Assembly (NCBI RefSeq): GCF_002575655.3
Contig: NC_053037.3
Span: forward strand, 143,789,207 to 143,853,206
Source of the DNA: Aegilops tauschii subsp. strangulata
Taxonomy: Eukaryota; Streptophyta; Magnoliopsida; Poales; Poaceae
Direction of reading: 5' to 3'
Length of the DNA: 64,000 nucleotides
This document shows positions 32,382 through 45,219 of the stretch, in pieces. Below the pieces are notes generated by a model. It was not told the DNA's origin, did not search any database, and was given only the letters and a program-made list of their open reading frames with translations. Position 1 is the first letter of the stretch. The number at the start of each line of letters is the position of its first letter. The translations under genes and the position numbers were made by a program.

Positions 32382-33378
32382 TTTTGTCAGTGACCCTGGA
32401 AGAATTGGTCATAGATCTATGACCATTCGAGACCAATTGGTCAAAAGCTGTTCGGGGGGCTCCAAACCCTAAACTATAACGACCATTTTGGTCAGAAAGG
32501 TCGTAATTTCCTTACACGAAATGGTCATAAAGAAGATAGCACTGGTCTGCTGCCTTATTTCTAGCTGATCATGACCAATATAGATGGTCATAACCTTGTA
32601 AATTGTGGTGGGTTGCTATGACTAGGCGCCACCTCATCAGTTTTGCCTATGTGTCATGTCCATGTGGCAGTTTTTGCCCTAGGTTGTGAAGCAACCTATA
32701 TTTCTGTCATTCCCAAAATTCCCAAAAAATCTCATAAATTCTTTGGGTCATATCTTCGTCAAATATGTAAAATACCTTCCTTGCCTAGTTCAAAAATAAT
32801 TCAAAAATATTCATTTTCCTATTCTGTTCAAAAAACACTTTGTGAAGGAAGTACCACTTTGGCATGTCCAAATGGTATCCATTTTCTACAGTGCTTTCCT
32901 ATGCCCAAATAACCATCCTCCACCAAATGCCAGCTCAATCCATTCATTATTTTGAGCCCAGCTTCAACATTCGTATTTATGTCCAGTGTGGTACTTTGCA
33001 AAGCAAGTACCACCTAGGCTCCTCCTTTTGAGCTGAAAATTTGTGAAGACGGTCTTCTTAGTAACTGATCATCCTCAGCTAAAACTCACGCCCATTAGCC
33101 ATGTGCATTTCCCGTACCGCTAATCAAACACTTGGCTGCTTATTCATGTTTGAGCATCGATCGGTCTCCTCGTGAGAATCTTATGTTGTGATTTTTCTTC
33201 CTAGCACCTACCTGGGGAGTGCCCAACCCACCAGACATGCCTAGGCCGCCCAGAACACATGGCAACGCCACGGTCACGCGGTGACCATGCGGCGGGCATG
33301 CGAGTTTACGCGCTCTAGAGTTGGGGCCCTCGGCCACCGTCCAAACCTCGACGTATCGCCACCAAACCATGTATTTAT
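32382..33378. other. CACTA left subterminal region
   Basis: Non-coding. Repeated short words in both orientations (GGTCATAGATCTATGACC, GACCATTTTGGTCAG, TGACCAATATAGATGGTCAT) are likely transposase-binding sites by analogy with En/Spm. Related words recur at 36976-37025 and 42160-42283. Confidence 0.6.
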
Positions 33379-36300
33379 GATTAAATAGGTACTTATGTAA
33401 CTAGAAATGATTTTTGGAAAAAAATAAAGAGCAAACTATGAGGCACCTACAGTTCAAATTTGACCCGCTTCCTCCTAAATCGGCGGGAATTTTTCTTTTT
33501 CACCAGAGGTGGATCAAAACTTTTGACACCCAACCATTTTGTCAATTGTGCATTATATATGGCCTAGTATTTTATAAAATTGATTAGGTCCAATTTTGCA
33601 ACAAATATATGGTAGGTCCTTCACAAAAAAATCATTTTGGGCACTCGAAAAAATGGAAAATGAATTTTTCGTCCAAAGAAAATGAAAACTTCCTTAGGCA
33701 ACATTGTTTGTAATTCCAAGATGCACCCTTGTGCATGATATGAGGTCATTTGAACAAACTATGCCATGAATGTGGCCATAAGATTGATCATTTGGCTTGA
33801 AAGCCATGAATCTTCACACATGGTAGCTCATTTCTAAAAACACTTTTTTAAAATAATTACCGTATTACAAGTTTATTATTTTTCCTGTAAACTTGGTCAC
33901 ATATAATGACACAATGCGGAGGTTTTCCAAATTTATGATTTTTTTTTGAATTTTTTATGCCCGTTTCAAAATGCGGTCAAAACGGCGGGCTTGACCGTTC
34001 CAAGCTAGTTGTTGAATCTTGGAGACCTTTTGATGTTTATCTAATTAAATAGATACTTGTGTACCTAGAAATGATTTTTGGAAAAAATAAAGAGCAAACT
34101 ACGAGGTAGCTACAGTTCAAATTTGACCCGCTTCCACCTGAATTGGCGGAAATTTGTCTTTTCACGAGATGTGGATCAAAACTTTTTACACCCAACCATT
34201 TGGTCAATTGTGCATTAAATATGTCCTAGTATTTTATAAAATTGATTTGGTCTAATTTTGCAACAAATATATGGTAGGTCCTTCACAAAAAAACTCATTT
34301 CGGGCACTCGGAAAATGGAAAATGAATTTTCCGTGCAAAGAAAATGAAAACTCCCTTAGGCAACATTGTTTGGAATTCCAAGATGCACCCTTTTGCACAA
34401 TATGAGATCATTTGAACAAACTATGCCATGAATGTGGCCATAAGATTGATCATTTGGCTTCAAAGCCATGAATCTTCACGCATGATAGCTCATTTCTGAG
34501 AACACTTTTTTAAAATAATTGTCGTATTACAAGTTCATTATTTTTCCTAGAAACTTGGCCACATATGGTGACACGATGCGAAGGTTTTCCAATTTTTTGA
34601 TTTTTTTTGAATTTTTTATGTCCGTTTCAAAATGCGGTCAAAACGGCGGGCTTGACCGTTCCTAGCTAGTGGTTGAATCTTGGAAATTTTTTGATGTTTA
34701 TCTGATTAAATAGATACTTATGTACCTAGAAATGATTTTTGGGAAAATAAATAGCAAACTATGAGGCAGCTACAGTTCAAATTTGACCCGCTTCCTACTA
34801 AATCGGCGGAAATTTGTCTTTTTCACCAGAGATGGACCAAAGCTTTTGACACCCAACCATTTGGTCAATTGTGCATAAAATATGGCCTAGTATTTTAGAA
34901 AATCAATTTGGTCCAATTTTGCAACAAATATATGGTAGTTCCTTCACAAAAAAACTCATTTCGGGCACTCGGAAAATGGAAAATGAATTTTCCGTGCAAA
35001 GAAAATGAAAACTCCCTTAGGAAACATTATTTGGAATTCCAACATTCACCCTTGTGCACAATATGAGATGATTTGAACAAACTATGCCATGAATGTGGCC
35101 ATAAGATTGATCATCTGGCTTGAAAGCCATTGATCTCCACACATGATAGCTCATTTCTGAGAACACTTTTTAAAAATAATTGCCGTATTACAAGTTTATT
35201 ATTTTTCCTGGAAACATGGTCACATATAATGACACAACGCGAAGGTTTTCCAATTTTTTGATTTTTTTTGAATTTTTCATGCCCGTTTCAAAATGCGGTC
35301 AAAACGGCGGGAATGACCGTTCCTAGCTAGTGGTTGAATATTGGAATTTTTTGGTGTTTCCATGATTAAATAGATAATTTTGTACCTATAAATGATTTTT
35401 GGAAAAAATAAATAGCAAACTATGAGGCAGCCGCAGTTCAAATTTGACCCGCTTCCATCTGAAACGGCGGAAATTTGTCTTTTTCACCAGAGGTGGATCA
35501 AAACTTTTTACACCCAACCATTTGGTCAATTGTGCATTAAATATGGCCTAGTATTTTAGAAAAATGATTTGGTCCAATTTTGCAACAATTATTTGGTACG
35601 TCCTTCACAAAAAAACCTCATTTGGGGCACTCGAAAAATGGAAAATGTTTTTTTTCATCCAAAGAAAATGAAAATTTCCTTAGGAAACATTGTTTGCCAT
35701 TCCAATATGCACCCTTGTGCACAATATGAGATCATTTGAACAAACTATGCCATGAATGTGGCCATAAGATTGATCCTTTGGCTTGAAAGCCATTGATCTC
35801 CACACGATAGATTGTTTCTGAGAACACTTTTTTAAAAGAATTGTCGTATTACAAGTTTATTATTTTTCTGGCAACTTGGTCACATATAATGACACAATGC
35901 GAAGGTTTTCCAATTTTTTGATTTTTTTTTGAATTTTTTATGCCCGTTTCAAAATGCGATCAAAACGACGGGAATGACCGTTCCTAGCTAGTGGTTGAAT
36001 CTTGGAATTTTTTTGGTGTTTCTCTGATTAAATAGATACTTTTGTACCTAGAAATGAGTTTTGGAAAAAATAAATAGCAAACTATGAGGCAGCCGCAGTT
36101 CAAATTTGACCCGCTTCCATCTAAAACGGCGGAAATTTGTCTTTTTCACCAGAGGTGGATCAAAACTTTTTACACCCAACCATTTGGTCAATTGTGCATT
36201 AAATATGGCCTAGTATTTTAGAAAAATGATTTGGTCCAATTTTGCAACAAGTATATGGTAGGTCCTTCACACACAAAAAACTCATTTTGGGTACTCGAAA

Positions 36301-36975
36301 AATGGAAAATGATTTTTTCGTCCAAAGAAAATGAAAATTTCCTTAGGCAACATTGTTTGCCATTCCAATATGCACCCTTGTGCACAATATGAGATCATTT
36401 GAACAAACTATGCCATGAATGTGGCTATAAGATTGATCATTTGGCTTGAAAGCCATGCACCTTCACACATGATAGCTCTTTCTAAGAACACTTTTTTAAA
36501 AGAATTGTCGTATTACAAGTTTATTATTTTTCCTGGTAACTTGGTCACATATAATGACACAATGCAATGGTTTTCCAATTTTTTTTTGAATTTTTCATGC
36601 CCGTTTCAAAATGTTGTCAAAACTGCGGGCATGACCGTTCCTAGCTAGTGGTTGAATATTAAAAAACTATTGGTGTTTCTCTGATTAAATAGATACTTAT
36701 GTACCTAAAAATTATTTTTGGAAAAAATAAAGAACAAATTATAAGGCAGCTGCAGTTCAAATTTGACCCGTTTACAGCTGGATCGGCGGAAATTTGTCTT
36801 TTTCACGAGAGGTGAATCAAAACTTTTGACATCCAAGTATTTGGTCAATTATACATTAAATATGTTCTAATATTTTAAAAAGTTGATTTGGTCCAATTTT
36901 GCAACAAATATATTGTAGGTCCCTCACAAAAAACTCATTTTGGGCACTTGAGAAATGTAAAATGAATTTTTAATC
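33379..36975. repeat. Tandem array, about 660-bp unit, 5.4 copies, inside the CACTA element
   Basis: Units start at GATTAAATAG: 33379, 34043, 34704, 35364, 36026, 36683 (spacings 664, 661, 660, 662, 657). The last copy stops after about 290 bp. Shared internal words include AACTATGAGGCAGC, TTTGACCCGCTTCC, CAACCATTTGGTCAATTGTG and AAATGCGGTCAAAACGGCGG. Copies differ by scattered substitutions and small indels. There is no long open frame in any copy. Confidence 0.9.
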
Positions 36976-37184
36976 AGCTAGACCAATTTTTTAGTCAATT
37001 ACGACCAATTTAGATGGTCATGACATCATATCCGTGTGCTGCATTTTGATTGGTCTGTGGGCGTTTCACACGGATCGTGGATGGAACACTGTCGGATGCT
37101 CGCGGATCCAACGGCAGTCCTCACCCCAAGCCCACCTAAGGCGAAACCCTAGTCCTCGTGGACATTTTCCATCCACACACACAC

Positions 37185-37219
<35 letters not shown>

Positions 37220-37976
37220 TCTTTCTCCCCTCACTCTCTTCTCCGTCCGCGCACGCCTGGCCTCCCCGCTCCCTCCCATGGCGAACCCCGTCGCCTCCCC
37301 TCTCCTCCTCCCCTCCCCTCTCCTCCCTTCCCCGACCTTCCCGCCCCGCTGCCTCACTACCCCCCCCCCCCCCCCCCCCCCCCACCACGGCCTCCACCAC
37401 CTCTCTGACCCAGCCACCACCCATGGCGCCAGCCAGAGCAACCACCAGCTATGGTGACGGCGAAGCTAGAGGCTGCCAGATCCGGGACCAGGGCGGCGCA
37501 TAGCCCCTCCTCCCGTGAGATCCTCTGCATCGAGCAGCTCCTCTTCCCGCTGCACCGTCTCCCCATCCGGATCAAGCAGTTCCTCTTTGCCCGCTCTACC
37601 GACCCCCTCCATCAGCCGTCGCTACGCAGTACACTTCCACCGCTTCTGCCGCCTCCCAAGTCGTCGTCCTCCCGATCCCCTCCCCTCCCCTTCCTATGCT
37701 CCGGACACCCCATCTCCGTCGGGCCGGGCGCCCCATCCACCTCTACGGGCGGCGTTGGCGTATGAGCAATGGCGTCGCCCGGGTCGCGGCGGCGGGCGTA
37801 CGTGCGGATCATGGCCGACACGATCCTCGGCGGCGGCGGCCACGGCTTCTACGTCATGCACTGCATCGAGACCTCCTACAATGTACGGCGACTCCCGTCG
37901 CACCAACCTGCCGCGATGTGTGGACCATTTGGTCGAAGCCGCGGTGCTCACTCCCGCTTTTCTTTGTCGTGTGCAG
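36976..37976 (+). other. GC-rich captured-gene-like segment with long C homopolymers
   Basis: After the array the composition shifts to GC-rich. A leader-like stretch (GCGAAACCCTAG at about 37140) is followed by frames such as MANPVASPLLLPSPLLPSPT (ATG 37278), which looks like a plastid transit peptide, but this is weak. Two C runs interrupt it: 31 C at 37186-37216 and 24 C at 37360-37383. A further frame at 37769 (MASPGSRRRAYVRIMADTIL) is unidentified. The composition and leader fit host gene DNA captured by the transposon. Confidence 0.4.
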
Positions 37977-38073
37977 GCGAGGATGGAGGAGAGGCTGCGT
38001 CGATGGCAAGCTTGAGTGCCTCTACCATGGCTGGCAGTTCGACGGCCAGGGCAAGTGCGTCAAGATCCCACAG
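37977..38073 (+). pseudogene. Captured Rieske exon, TIC55-like
   Basis: The segment after a splice-acceptor-like GTGTGCAG reads ARMEERL..., then, after a small frame slip, DGKLECLYHGWQFDGQGKC followed by VKIPQ, and stops at CAG|GT, a donor-like site. C-x-Y-H-G-W is the second half of a Rieske [2Fe-2S] centre. The flanking residues match the plastid inner-envelope oxygenase TIC55 better, from memory, than pheophorbide a oxygenase or PTC52, which read S-Y-H-G-W-S-F or V-Y-H-G-W-C-F. The first Rieske half (C-x-H) and the oxygenase domain are absent. It is a host exon carried in a CACTA element, not a gene. Confidence 0.55.
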
Positions 38074-41000
38074 GTCCCACCATCCCACACTTCTTTCTAA
38101 TCAAGTTCTGAAATCGTGCTAGTTGTTCAGTTTCGCCAGGTTAACTGTCTACATCAGATCCATCATTCATACTCAGGTTGACTGTATGACATACTACTGC
38201 AATTTGCACTAGCCTAGCTCTGATTTTTTTTGCTAGGAATAGAATTGACATGCATAGCTGAACAGATTGGAAAGGGATGGCAGTATATACTTTCTATCAT
38301 GTAGTAGCATCGGCTCTTTATCTGGAAAAAGAATACTATCAAGTCTTTAACTAGCTAGCTACTAGTACAAGCTGCAACCCAATAAGAACAGTAGCTTTCC
38401 TGCACACATCTAGCTAGCTAATGACACTAGTATTCAGAAACAACTTCACTTTGAAACTCTGAATCACTTCTCCCTGACAGACACAACATGCACACATCTT
38501 GCAGGTTAATGGAGCAATGATGTGGTGGTATAACATATCTGCGGCGGTTCTTCAAGCAGCTTTCCATGTGGAGGATCGCGTCCAGGGTAGAGGAGTCTCT
38601 GATATTGTCCACATTTTGCTGTCTCTATTCGTCAAGCTTGTGTGCACATTATGTAACAACCAGGCCATCATTTCTCCTATTGTGCATACCTGTGCAGTTC
38701 TGTTGTGCAACCAGCTTATGTAGTGTTATCTCAAATAAAAAAGCTAAATCCCATTAGAAACTACAACAATAGTAATATTGGACTTGGAGTTTCTGCTATT
38801 TTTAGTTTGGGGTGCGATGGGGTGGGGTAAACAGAGGACGATGCACTGCCAAGTGCACAATTATGCTTGCTATTTATTACTCATTCTTACTGTCTTACAG
38901 CATGCACAATTATATCTTCTACTACAACTGTGCTACTAGTAGTTCCTAGGCCATTAGCTCCTGCTTGCTTTTTTTGCTGCACAATGCTCAGCCTGACTGA
39001 CAATAATTGACCAACCAGGACCTCCTTTTCTTCAAATTAAGTTTCAGCTTCACGACCAGCTCAACACTAGTCAGGGTTAATTTACTTCCATCCTTGGTTT
39101 TTAATTTTCGGTGTCCCTGAAGCCGCTGTTATTGACAGTGAACTATGGCACTCTTAATTAGCAAAACAATGAGCATGCATTCTTGATGAACATTGAAGCT
39201 CTTAATTAGCGACAATATTGAGATGACATCCACCTATTTCTTTAATTTTTGTGAATGGACAGAGTGATCTATATTTTTTCTTCCTCACGCAGGTCGTCGT
39301 CAAGCCCTCGCGCGGCTCATGGGCATAGGCTGGTCCATGCACGCTGGTGATGGCGGCTCACCAAGGTTGTCGTCGTCGCCTGCACGCACGAGGCACCTGA
39401 CGACCTCCTCCATCGCCAGCCACGAGGACCGGGCACGAGCTGCAGTACAGGTCTCGTACACGAGGTATGCCATCTCCCGTCCTTCATTTTCCTTCCTTCC
39501 TGTCAAGTTAAGTGCTTGCTGGTGTGTTTGTTAATTCAGTAAGCTAGGGGCTGTCATCCATTAAATTCAGAGAAACCCCTGTCAAGCATGAGGTTCTCCT
39601 ACATACCTACTACTATATGTTTGTACTGAATATATTGACATGCCATGACACTATGAAGTAACAGAATGGCTAGCAGAAGCTTTCACTTCTAAGAATGACA
39701 GCAGTAGGAAGAATCATTGTAGTCAAGTGACCATAATATCTATTTTATTGTGCTGAACTTTGTTGTTACCTGGATGTTGCAGTCCTTGACTGTTTTCATG
39801 ATGTTGTACAGGAGGCCCTTGTGGTCGCCGCTGGAGGGGCTGGAGCTTGGCGGCAGCCTGGCGGATGACGGGGGCCTGGACGGGGGCTATTTCTGTAGCA
39901 GGATGATAGCTTAAATTTTGTGATAATTTTGGAATAGCTTCAGCACCTACAGTTAACTTTGCACAAAAGCTTGAGTAATTTTGCACATGAAGCTTCTGCT
40001 ACTGTTATTCTTGTCATGAATCTTCCACCATTTTCAGTAGCTTAAATTTGACTTGGTGTAGTAATCTTGGTGCTTAGTGCTGCTTGTATCTCATGCTAAT
40101 TGTTGCATGAGTAGTTTCAGTAGTTTTATAACAGCAGCAGTAGCACAAATTTAATTGAATTCAATTAAAATTTCCAGAATCTCTTCTTGATCTATAATGT
40201 TTTAGTGCAAAAAAGTCATACCGAGTGAGGTCCATGTGGTGCTCTGAGATGCTCTTGGTGGTTTGTTGTCAAGACTGATACCCCCCGTTTGTCACGATGC
40301 TGCTAGCTTGTTTCAGTCCAGTATCTCTTCTTGATAGTCTTGATAACATAATTCAGTCCAGTAACTCTAATTAATTAACTGAATTTATTTGTTTAATTAA
40401 ATTACATTGAAACCTTTTAATTATAATTAAAGAAGGGTTTCAGTTTAATTAAAACTAATTGAAACCTTTTCGGTTAATCCTGTTGTATAATGTAGTAATA
40501 GAGTAAGTAATTTAGTGTAGAGTAAGTAATTAAAGATAGGCTTGCTGTTAGTAGTAGAGTAAGTAATTAAGTCCTATTGTTTACTGTAAGACTTGCTGTT
40601 TAGCAAGGCTTGAGTAATTTAGTGTACTGCATCTTTAGTTTCAACTGAAATTTTTATCATGCTACTGTGACATCTACTGTAAATTTCAAACAAATGAAAG
40701 GAGTACTGTAGTTACAAATGGAGCCTACAAATTCTATACATCTATTGTACTCATTTTTCAGTTATCTGTAGTTACAAAGCATTAATTGTAAGACTGTAAC
40801 TAAACATATCTTCTTATCCTCTGTCATTTTACTCATACACATGCTTATGATCCTGTTAACACATGCTGATGCTCATTTTACTCATGCACATGCTCATGAT
40901 CTTCTTAGTTAAGACTGTAACTACTCCATTTGATTGCATGATCTCTATTTGAATGCATGCTCATAAGATTGTAACAGGAGTTCAATATAATAGTGAACAT

Positions 41001-42283
41001 GCTCATGATCTCTATTTGAATGCATGTTCTTCGAGTACTCGCAACCTGCATCTTGAATGGGATCTTCTTTCATGTTGAAATCACAATTTCGGTCATCATG
41101 ACTTCCTCCAGGTATGTCCTCTTCTTCAGCTCGAGTACAATTCAAATCAAAATCCATTTTGGAGTACTCTAAGTTACTGATCTGTTGTACTGATTCTCCA
41201 AGTTACTCCATTCAAACAAATGTGTTGATCTGATCTGCTATAGTAGTTGCTGTTGATCTTGCTGTAGTAGTAGTTGTTGATCTGATATGCTGCAGTTGCT
41301 GTTGATTTGGAGTAGTTAATGTTGTTGATACTATATGTTGTACTGTTGCTGATCAAAACTGTTGTTGCTATTGCAGGAATGCAGGATCAGCTGCTGCTGC
41401 TTGCTGCAGGATCTGGTTATCAACCTGAGATGTCACTGCTCAAGTCATGGCGACGACCGGGGATGTAGCTGATCCAACTTGGGATGATGTTGATGATCTG
41501 CTGCTCAACAAGGTCATGCTGCTTCGTTTAGCCTCTACGAAAATTTACAAGAGCTCTAGCCTGGAAGTGAAGAAGTCAGGAGTATATTTGTAGTATATAT
41601 GATAGTATGTTGGTGAAATGAACGATGTAAAGATTGTGCTATTACAAGAGCTCTAACCAAGGACAACCTGAAAAGTATATTTGTAGTATTTTGGCTAATT
41701 GGCATGTGTTTTGATAATTTTCATCTGTTTACTGTTCTCATTGAAATAATTGTTTCAAATTGTGGAAGTTCAAACCTGGGCCGTTGTTAATTAGAACCTG
41801 AGAAGTGGGACCTAGTAGTATTTGGCATCCAAAAGGCCATTTACCAAATAATATTCACAGGAAAGGCTAAAAATTAAGGAAATTGATTGAAAAAAGGCCG
41901 AGGCCCAAAAGAAAAATAGATGAGACCCAAAAAAGAAATGGACCGCAGAAAGGCTTAGGCCCAAAAACATTGAACGAAGCTTAGGTAACAAAAAGGCTGA
42001 GTTATTGGGATCGGCCCATGTAAAATACCGAACTGGACCGGGCTGAATCTTATCAACGACCTTTTCAATTCGTCGCAATTTTGCCACGTCAGATTGCCAC
42101 GTTGGATCCGACGTGGCCTGGGCAGACAGCCAGTGACCAAAACAAAAGGTCATGGAATTCCACGACCTTCTCACAGAGAAGGTCGCTAATTTCAGTTTAC
42201 GACTGCCAGCTTTTGACCTTCTGTTTTTGGTCACAAAAAGGTCGCAAATGAAAAACTATGACCTTTCAGCGGCCAATAGTGAG
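38074..42283. other. CACTA right interior
   Basis: AT-rich with no transposase-like frame. Two stretches flanked by AG and GT look like captured exons of unknown origin (38506-38594, VNGAMMWWYNISAAVLQAAF; about 39296-39463, GC-rich). 40800-41030 has loose repeats of CTCATGCACATGCTCATGATC; 41200-41370 has TTGCTGTTGATC-type repeats. The last 200 bases carry the subterminal GGTC/GACC words. Confidence 0.5.
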
Positions 42284-42312
42284 GGTCACAAGTTGACATA
42301 TTTCTTGTAGTG
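42284..42312 (-). repeat. CACTA right terminal inverted repeat
   Basis: Ends CTTGTAGTG at 42312, with AGG duplicated immediately after. One mismatch to the left repeat over 29 bases. Confidence 0.9.
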
Positions 42313-43440
42313 AGGGTGCATTACCGCGCTAAGCAGATTCATTTCCAAGTCTGTCGAGTGCGCCCGGCTGTTCTTCAAAATCCTGAAGAAGGCAAGACCC
42401 ATGAAGTGGATCCCAGAAGTAGATGCAGCTTTACAAGAGTTGAAGGCCTACTTATCCTCTGTGCCCACCTTGGTTGCCCCCAAACCACAAGAATCGTTGC
42501 TGCTATACTTGGCAGCAACCCATCAACTAGTTAGTGCGGCATTGGTGGCACAACAGGAAGTGGAAGAAGCAGAAAGTGAGCAAGGACCGGCAGAGCCAGA
42601 CAAGGATCAGGGCAGAAATGGGCACGGCAGCTAGGGCGACCCCAAGGACGCGGCAAAGAAGAAAGTGGTGCAGCGCCTAGTGTACTTCGTCACTTCCCTT
42701 CTACAGGGAGCTAGATCGAGGTACTCTGGCATGCAAAAATTGATCTTTGGTCTCATCATGGCCTCAAGGAAACTGCGCCATTACTTCCAAGCCCATGAGA
42801 TCAGGGTTGTCACTCGCTTCCCGTTAGAAAGGATACTCCGAAACCCTGAGGCTACCGGCAGAACAGTGGAGTGGGCTTTGGAGTTATCTAGCTTTGGCCT
42901 GAAGTTTGAGAGCACACCAACAATTCAGAGCAGGGCATTGGCAGAGTTTATTGCAGAATGGACGCCAACCCCTCATGAGGAAGTGCTGGAAACAGTTATC
43001 CCCGGCAAGGAAACGCCCCAAGAATGGATCATGTGTTTCGATGGCACCTTTTCCCTACAAGGTGCAGGGGCTGGCGTGCTCCTCGTTGCTCCCTCCGGGG
43101 AGCACTGGAAGTATGTCATCCAGATGCACTTTGCCCGGGAAGTGTGACCAACAATACATCTGAGTATGCAGGGCTCCTTGCTGGGCTTAGGATTGCTGTA
43201 GAATTGGGAGTCAAGAAGCTGATCATTCGAGGAGATTCACAGCTTGTGGTGAGACAAGTCAACAAGGATTACCAAAGTCCATTGATGGAGGCATACGTTA
43301 AGGAAGTGAGAAGATTGGAGGAGCGCTTTGACGGATTGCAGAGTACGTACCCCGTGTGGAAAACAGCATAGCTGATCATCTGTCAAAGTGTGCTGCGCAG
43401 AAGCTTCCTGTGGAACCAGGAACTTTTGTTCTCAATCTTA
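42313..43440 (+). pseudogene. Element A RT C-terminus and RNase H
   Basis: Continues A's pol after the CACTA element: CITALSRFISKSVECARLFF, EVDAALQELKAYLSSVPTLV, and LLLYLAATHQLVSAALVAQQ, then the linker with a long acidic insert. The RNase H core follows: LVYFVTSLLQGARSRYSGMQ, ALAEFIAEWTPTP, then WIMCFDGTFSLQGAGAGVLL (first catalytic Asp present). After a frameshift near 43140 comes NNTSEYAGLLAGLRIAVELG with the catalytic Glu and IRGDSQLVVRQVNKDY with the catalytic Asp. It breaks again near 43345, and element D begins at 43446 after CTCAG. Confidence 0.85.
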
Positions 43441-43445
43441 CTCAG

Positions 43446-45031
43446 TGATACGTCTCCAACGTATCTATAATTTTTTATTGTTCCATGCTATATTATATTC
43501 TGTTGTGGATGATTAATGGGCTTTATTATACACTTTTATATTATTTTTGGGACTAACCTATTAACCGGAGGCCCAGCCCAAATTGCTGTTTTTTTTGCCT
43601 ATTTTAGTGTTTCGCACAAAAAGAATATCAAACGGAGTCCAAACGGAATGAAACCTTCGGAAACGTGATTTTTGAAACAAACGTGATCCAGAGGACTTGG
43701 AGTCCACGTCAAGAAATCAACCAGGAGAGCACGAGGCAGGGGGGCGCGCCTACCCCCTGGGCGCGCCCTCCACCCTCGTGGGGCCCATGTTGCTCCACCG
43801 AAGTACTTCTTCCTCCTATATATACCTACGTACCCCCAAACTATCAGATACGGAGCCAAAAACCTAATTTCACCGCCGCAACCTTCTGTACCCGTGAGAT
43901 CCCATCTTGGGGCCTTTTCCGGTGCTCCGCCGGAGGGGGCATTGATCATGGAGGGCTTCTGCATCAACACCATAGCCTCTCCGATGATGTGTGAGTAGTT
44001 TACCTCAGACCTTCGGGTCCATAGTTATTAGCTGGATGGCTTATTCTCTCTCTTTGGATCTCAATACAAAGTTCTCCATGATTCTCGTGGAGATCTATTC
44101 AATGTAATCTTCTTTTGCGGTGTGTTTGTTGAGACCGATGAATTGTGGGTTTATGATCAAGTTTATCTATAAACAATATTTGAATCTCCTCTGAATTCTT
44201 TTATGTATGATTGGTTATCTTTGCAAGTCTCTTCGAATTATCAGTTTGGTTTGGCCTACTGGATTGATCTTTCTTGCAATGGGAGAAGTGCTTAGCTTTG
44301 GGTTCAATCTCGCGGTGTCCTTTCCTAGTGACAGCAGGGGCAGCAAGGCACGTGTTGTATTGTTGCCATCGAGGATAACAAGATGGGGTTTATATCATAT
44401 TGCATGAGTTTATCCCTCTACATCATGTCATCTTGCTTAAAGCGTTACTCTGTTCTTATGAACTTAATACTCTAGATGCATGCTGGATAGCGGTCGATGT
44501 GTGGAGTAATAGTAGTAGATGCAGGCAGGAGTCGGTCTACTTGTCACGGACGTGATGCCTATATACATGATCATACCTAGATATTCTCATAACTATGCTC
44601 AATTCTATCAATTTCTCGACAGTAATTTGTTCAGCCACCGTAATACTTATGCTCTTGAGAGAAGCCACTAGTGAAACCTATGGCCCCCGGGTCTATTTTC
44701 CATCATATTAATCTTCCAACACTTAGTTATTTCTTTTGCCTTTTATTTTACTTTGCATCTTTATTTCTACTTATCATAAAAATACCAACAATATTATCTT
44801 ATCATATCTATCAGATCTCACTCTCGTAGGTGACCGTTGAGGGATTGACAACCCCTTTATCGCGTTGGTTGCGAGGTTCTTATTTGTTTGTGTTGGTGCG
44901 AGGGACTCGTGCGTGATCTCCTACTGGATTGATACCTTGGTTCTCAAAAACTGAGGGAAATACTTACGCTACTTTACTGCATCACCCTTTCCTCTTCAAG
45001 GGAAAACCAACGCCGTGCTCAAGAGGTAGCA
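43446..45031 (+). mobile_element. Element D 5' LTR
   Basis: 1,586 bp, TGATACGTCTCC to AAGAGGTAGCA. TATA box TATATATA at about 43818. It matches the 3' LTR throughout, with differences concentrated in the first half. Confidence 0.92.
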
Positions 45032-45042
45032 AGAAGGATTTC

Positions 45043-45060
45043 TGGCGCCGTTGCCGGGGA
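45043..45060 (+). promoter_or_regulatory. Primer-binding site of element D (tRNA-Asp)
   Basis: TGGCGCCGTTGCCGGGGA, fully complementary to the 18-base 3' end of plant tRNA-Asp, 11 bases inside the LTR. Confidence 0.88.
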
Positions 45061-45219
45061 GATTCGCGCCAAGTAAAGTCAAGTCAAGACATACCAAGTA
45101 CCCATCACAAACTCTTATCCCTCGCATTACATTATTTGCCATTTGCCTCTCGTTTTCCTCTCCCCCACTTCACCCTTGCCGTTTTATTCGCCCCCTTTTC
45201 CGCTTGCCTTTCCTTCGCC

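Larger units (their letters stand above)
32353..42312. mobile_element. CACTA (En/Spm-type) DNA transposon, about 9.96 kb, no transposase seen
   Basis: Ends are CACTACAAGAAATATG and its reverse complement, with 28 of 29 terminal bases matching. It is flanked by the 3-bp duplication AGG (32350-32352 and 42313-42315) typical of CACTA elements. Excision in silico restores the host RT reading RLTG|CITALSRF. The subterminal regions carry many short GACC and GGTC words. The inside holds a 660-bp tandem array, a GC-rich region with a captured gene fragment, and AT-rich filler. No TNPD/transposase-like frame was found, so it is probably non-autonomous. Confidence 0.9.

Noticed and set aside
33379..36975. 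Tandem array as a CRISPR or centromeric satellite
   Set aside because: Units of 660 bp with no short repeat/spacer structure, and the array is confined between CACTA termini.
41160..41520. CACTA transposase remnant near GATGATGTTGATGATCTGC
   Set aside because: Only a short Asp-rich frame and TTGATC repeats; no conserved transposase motif could be recognised.
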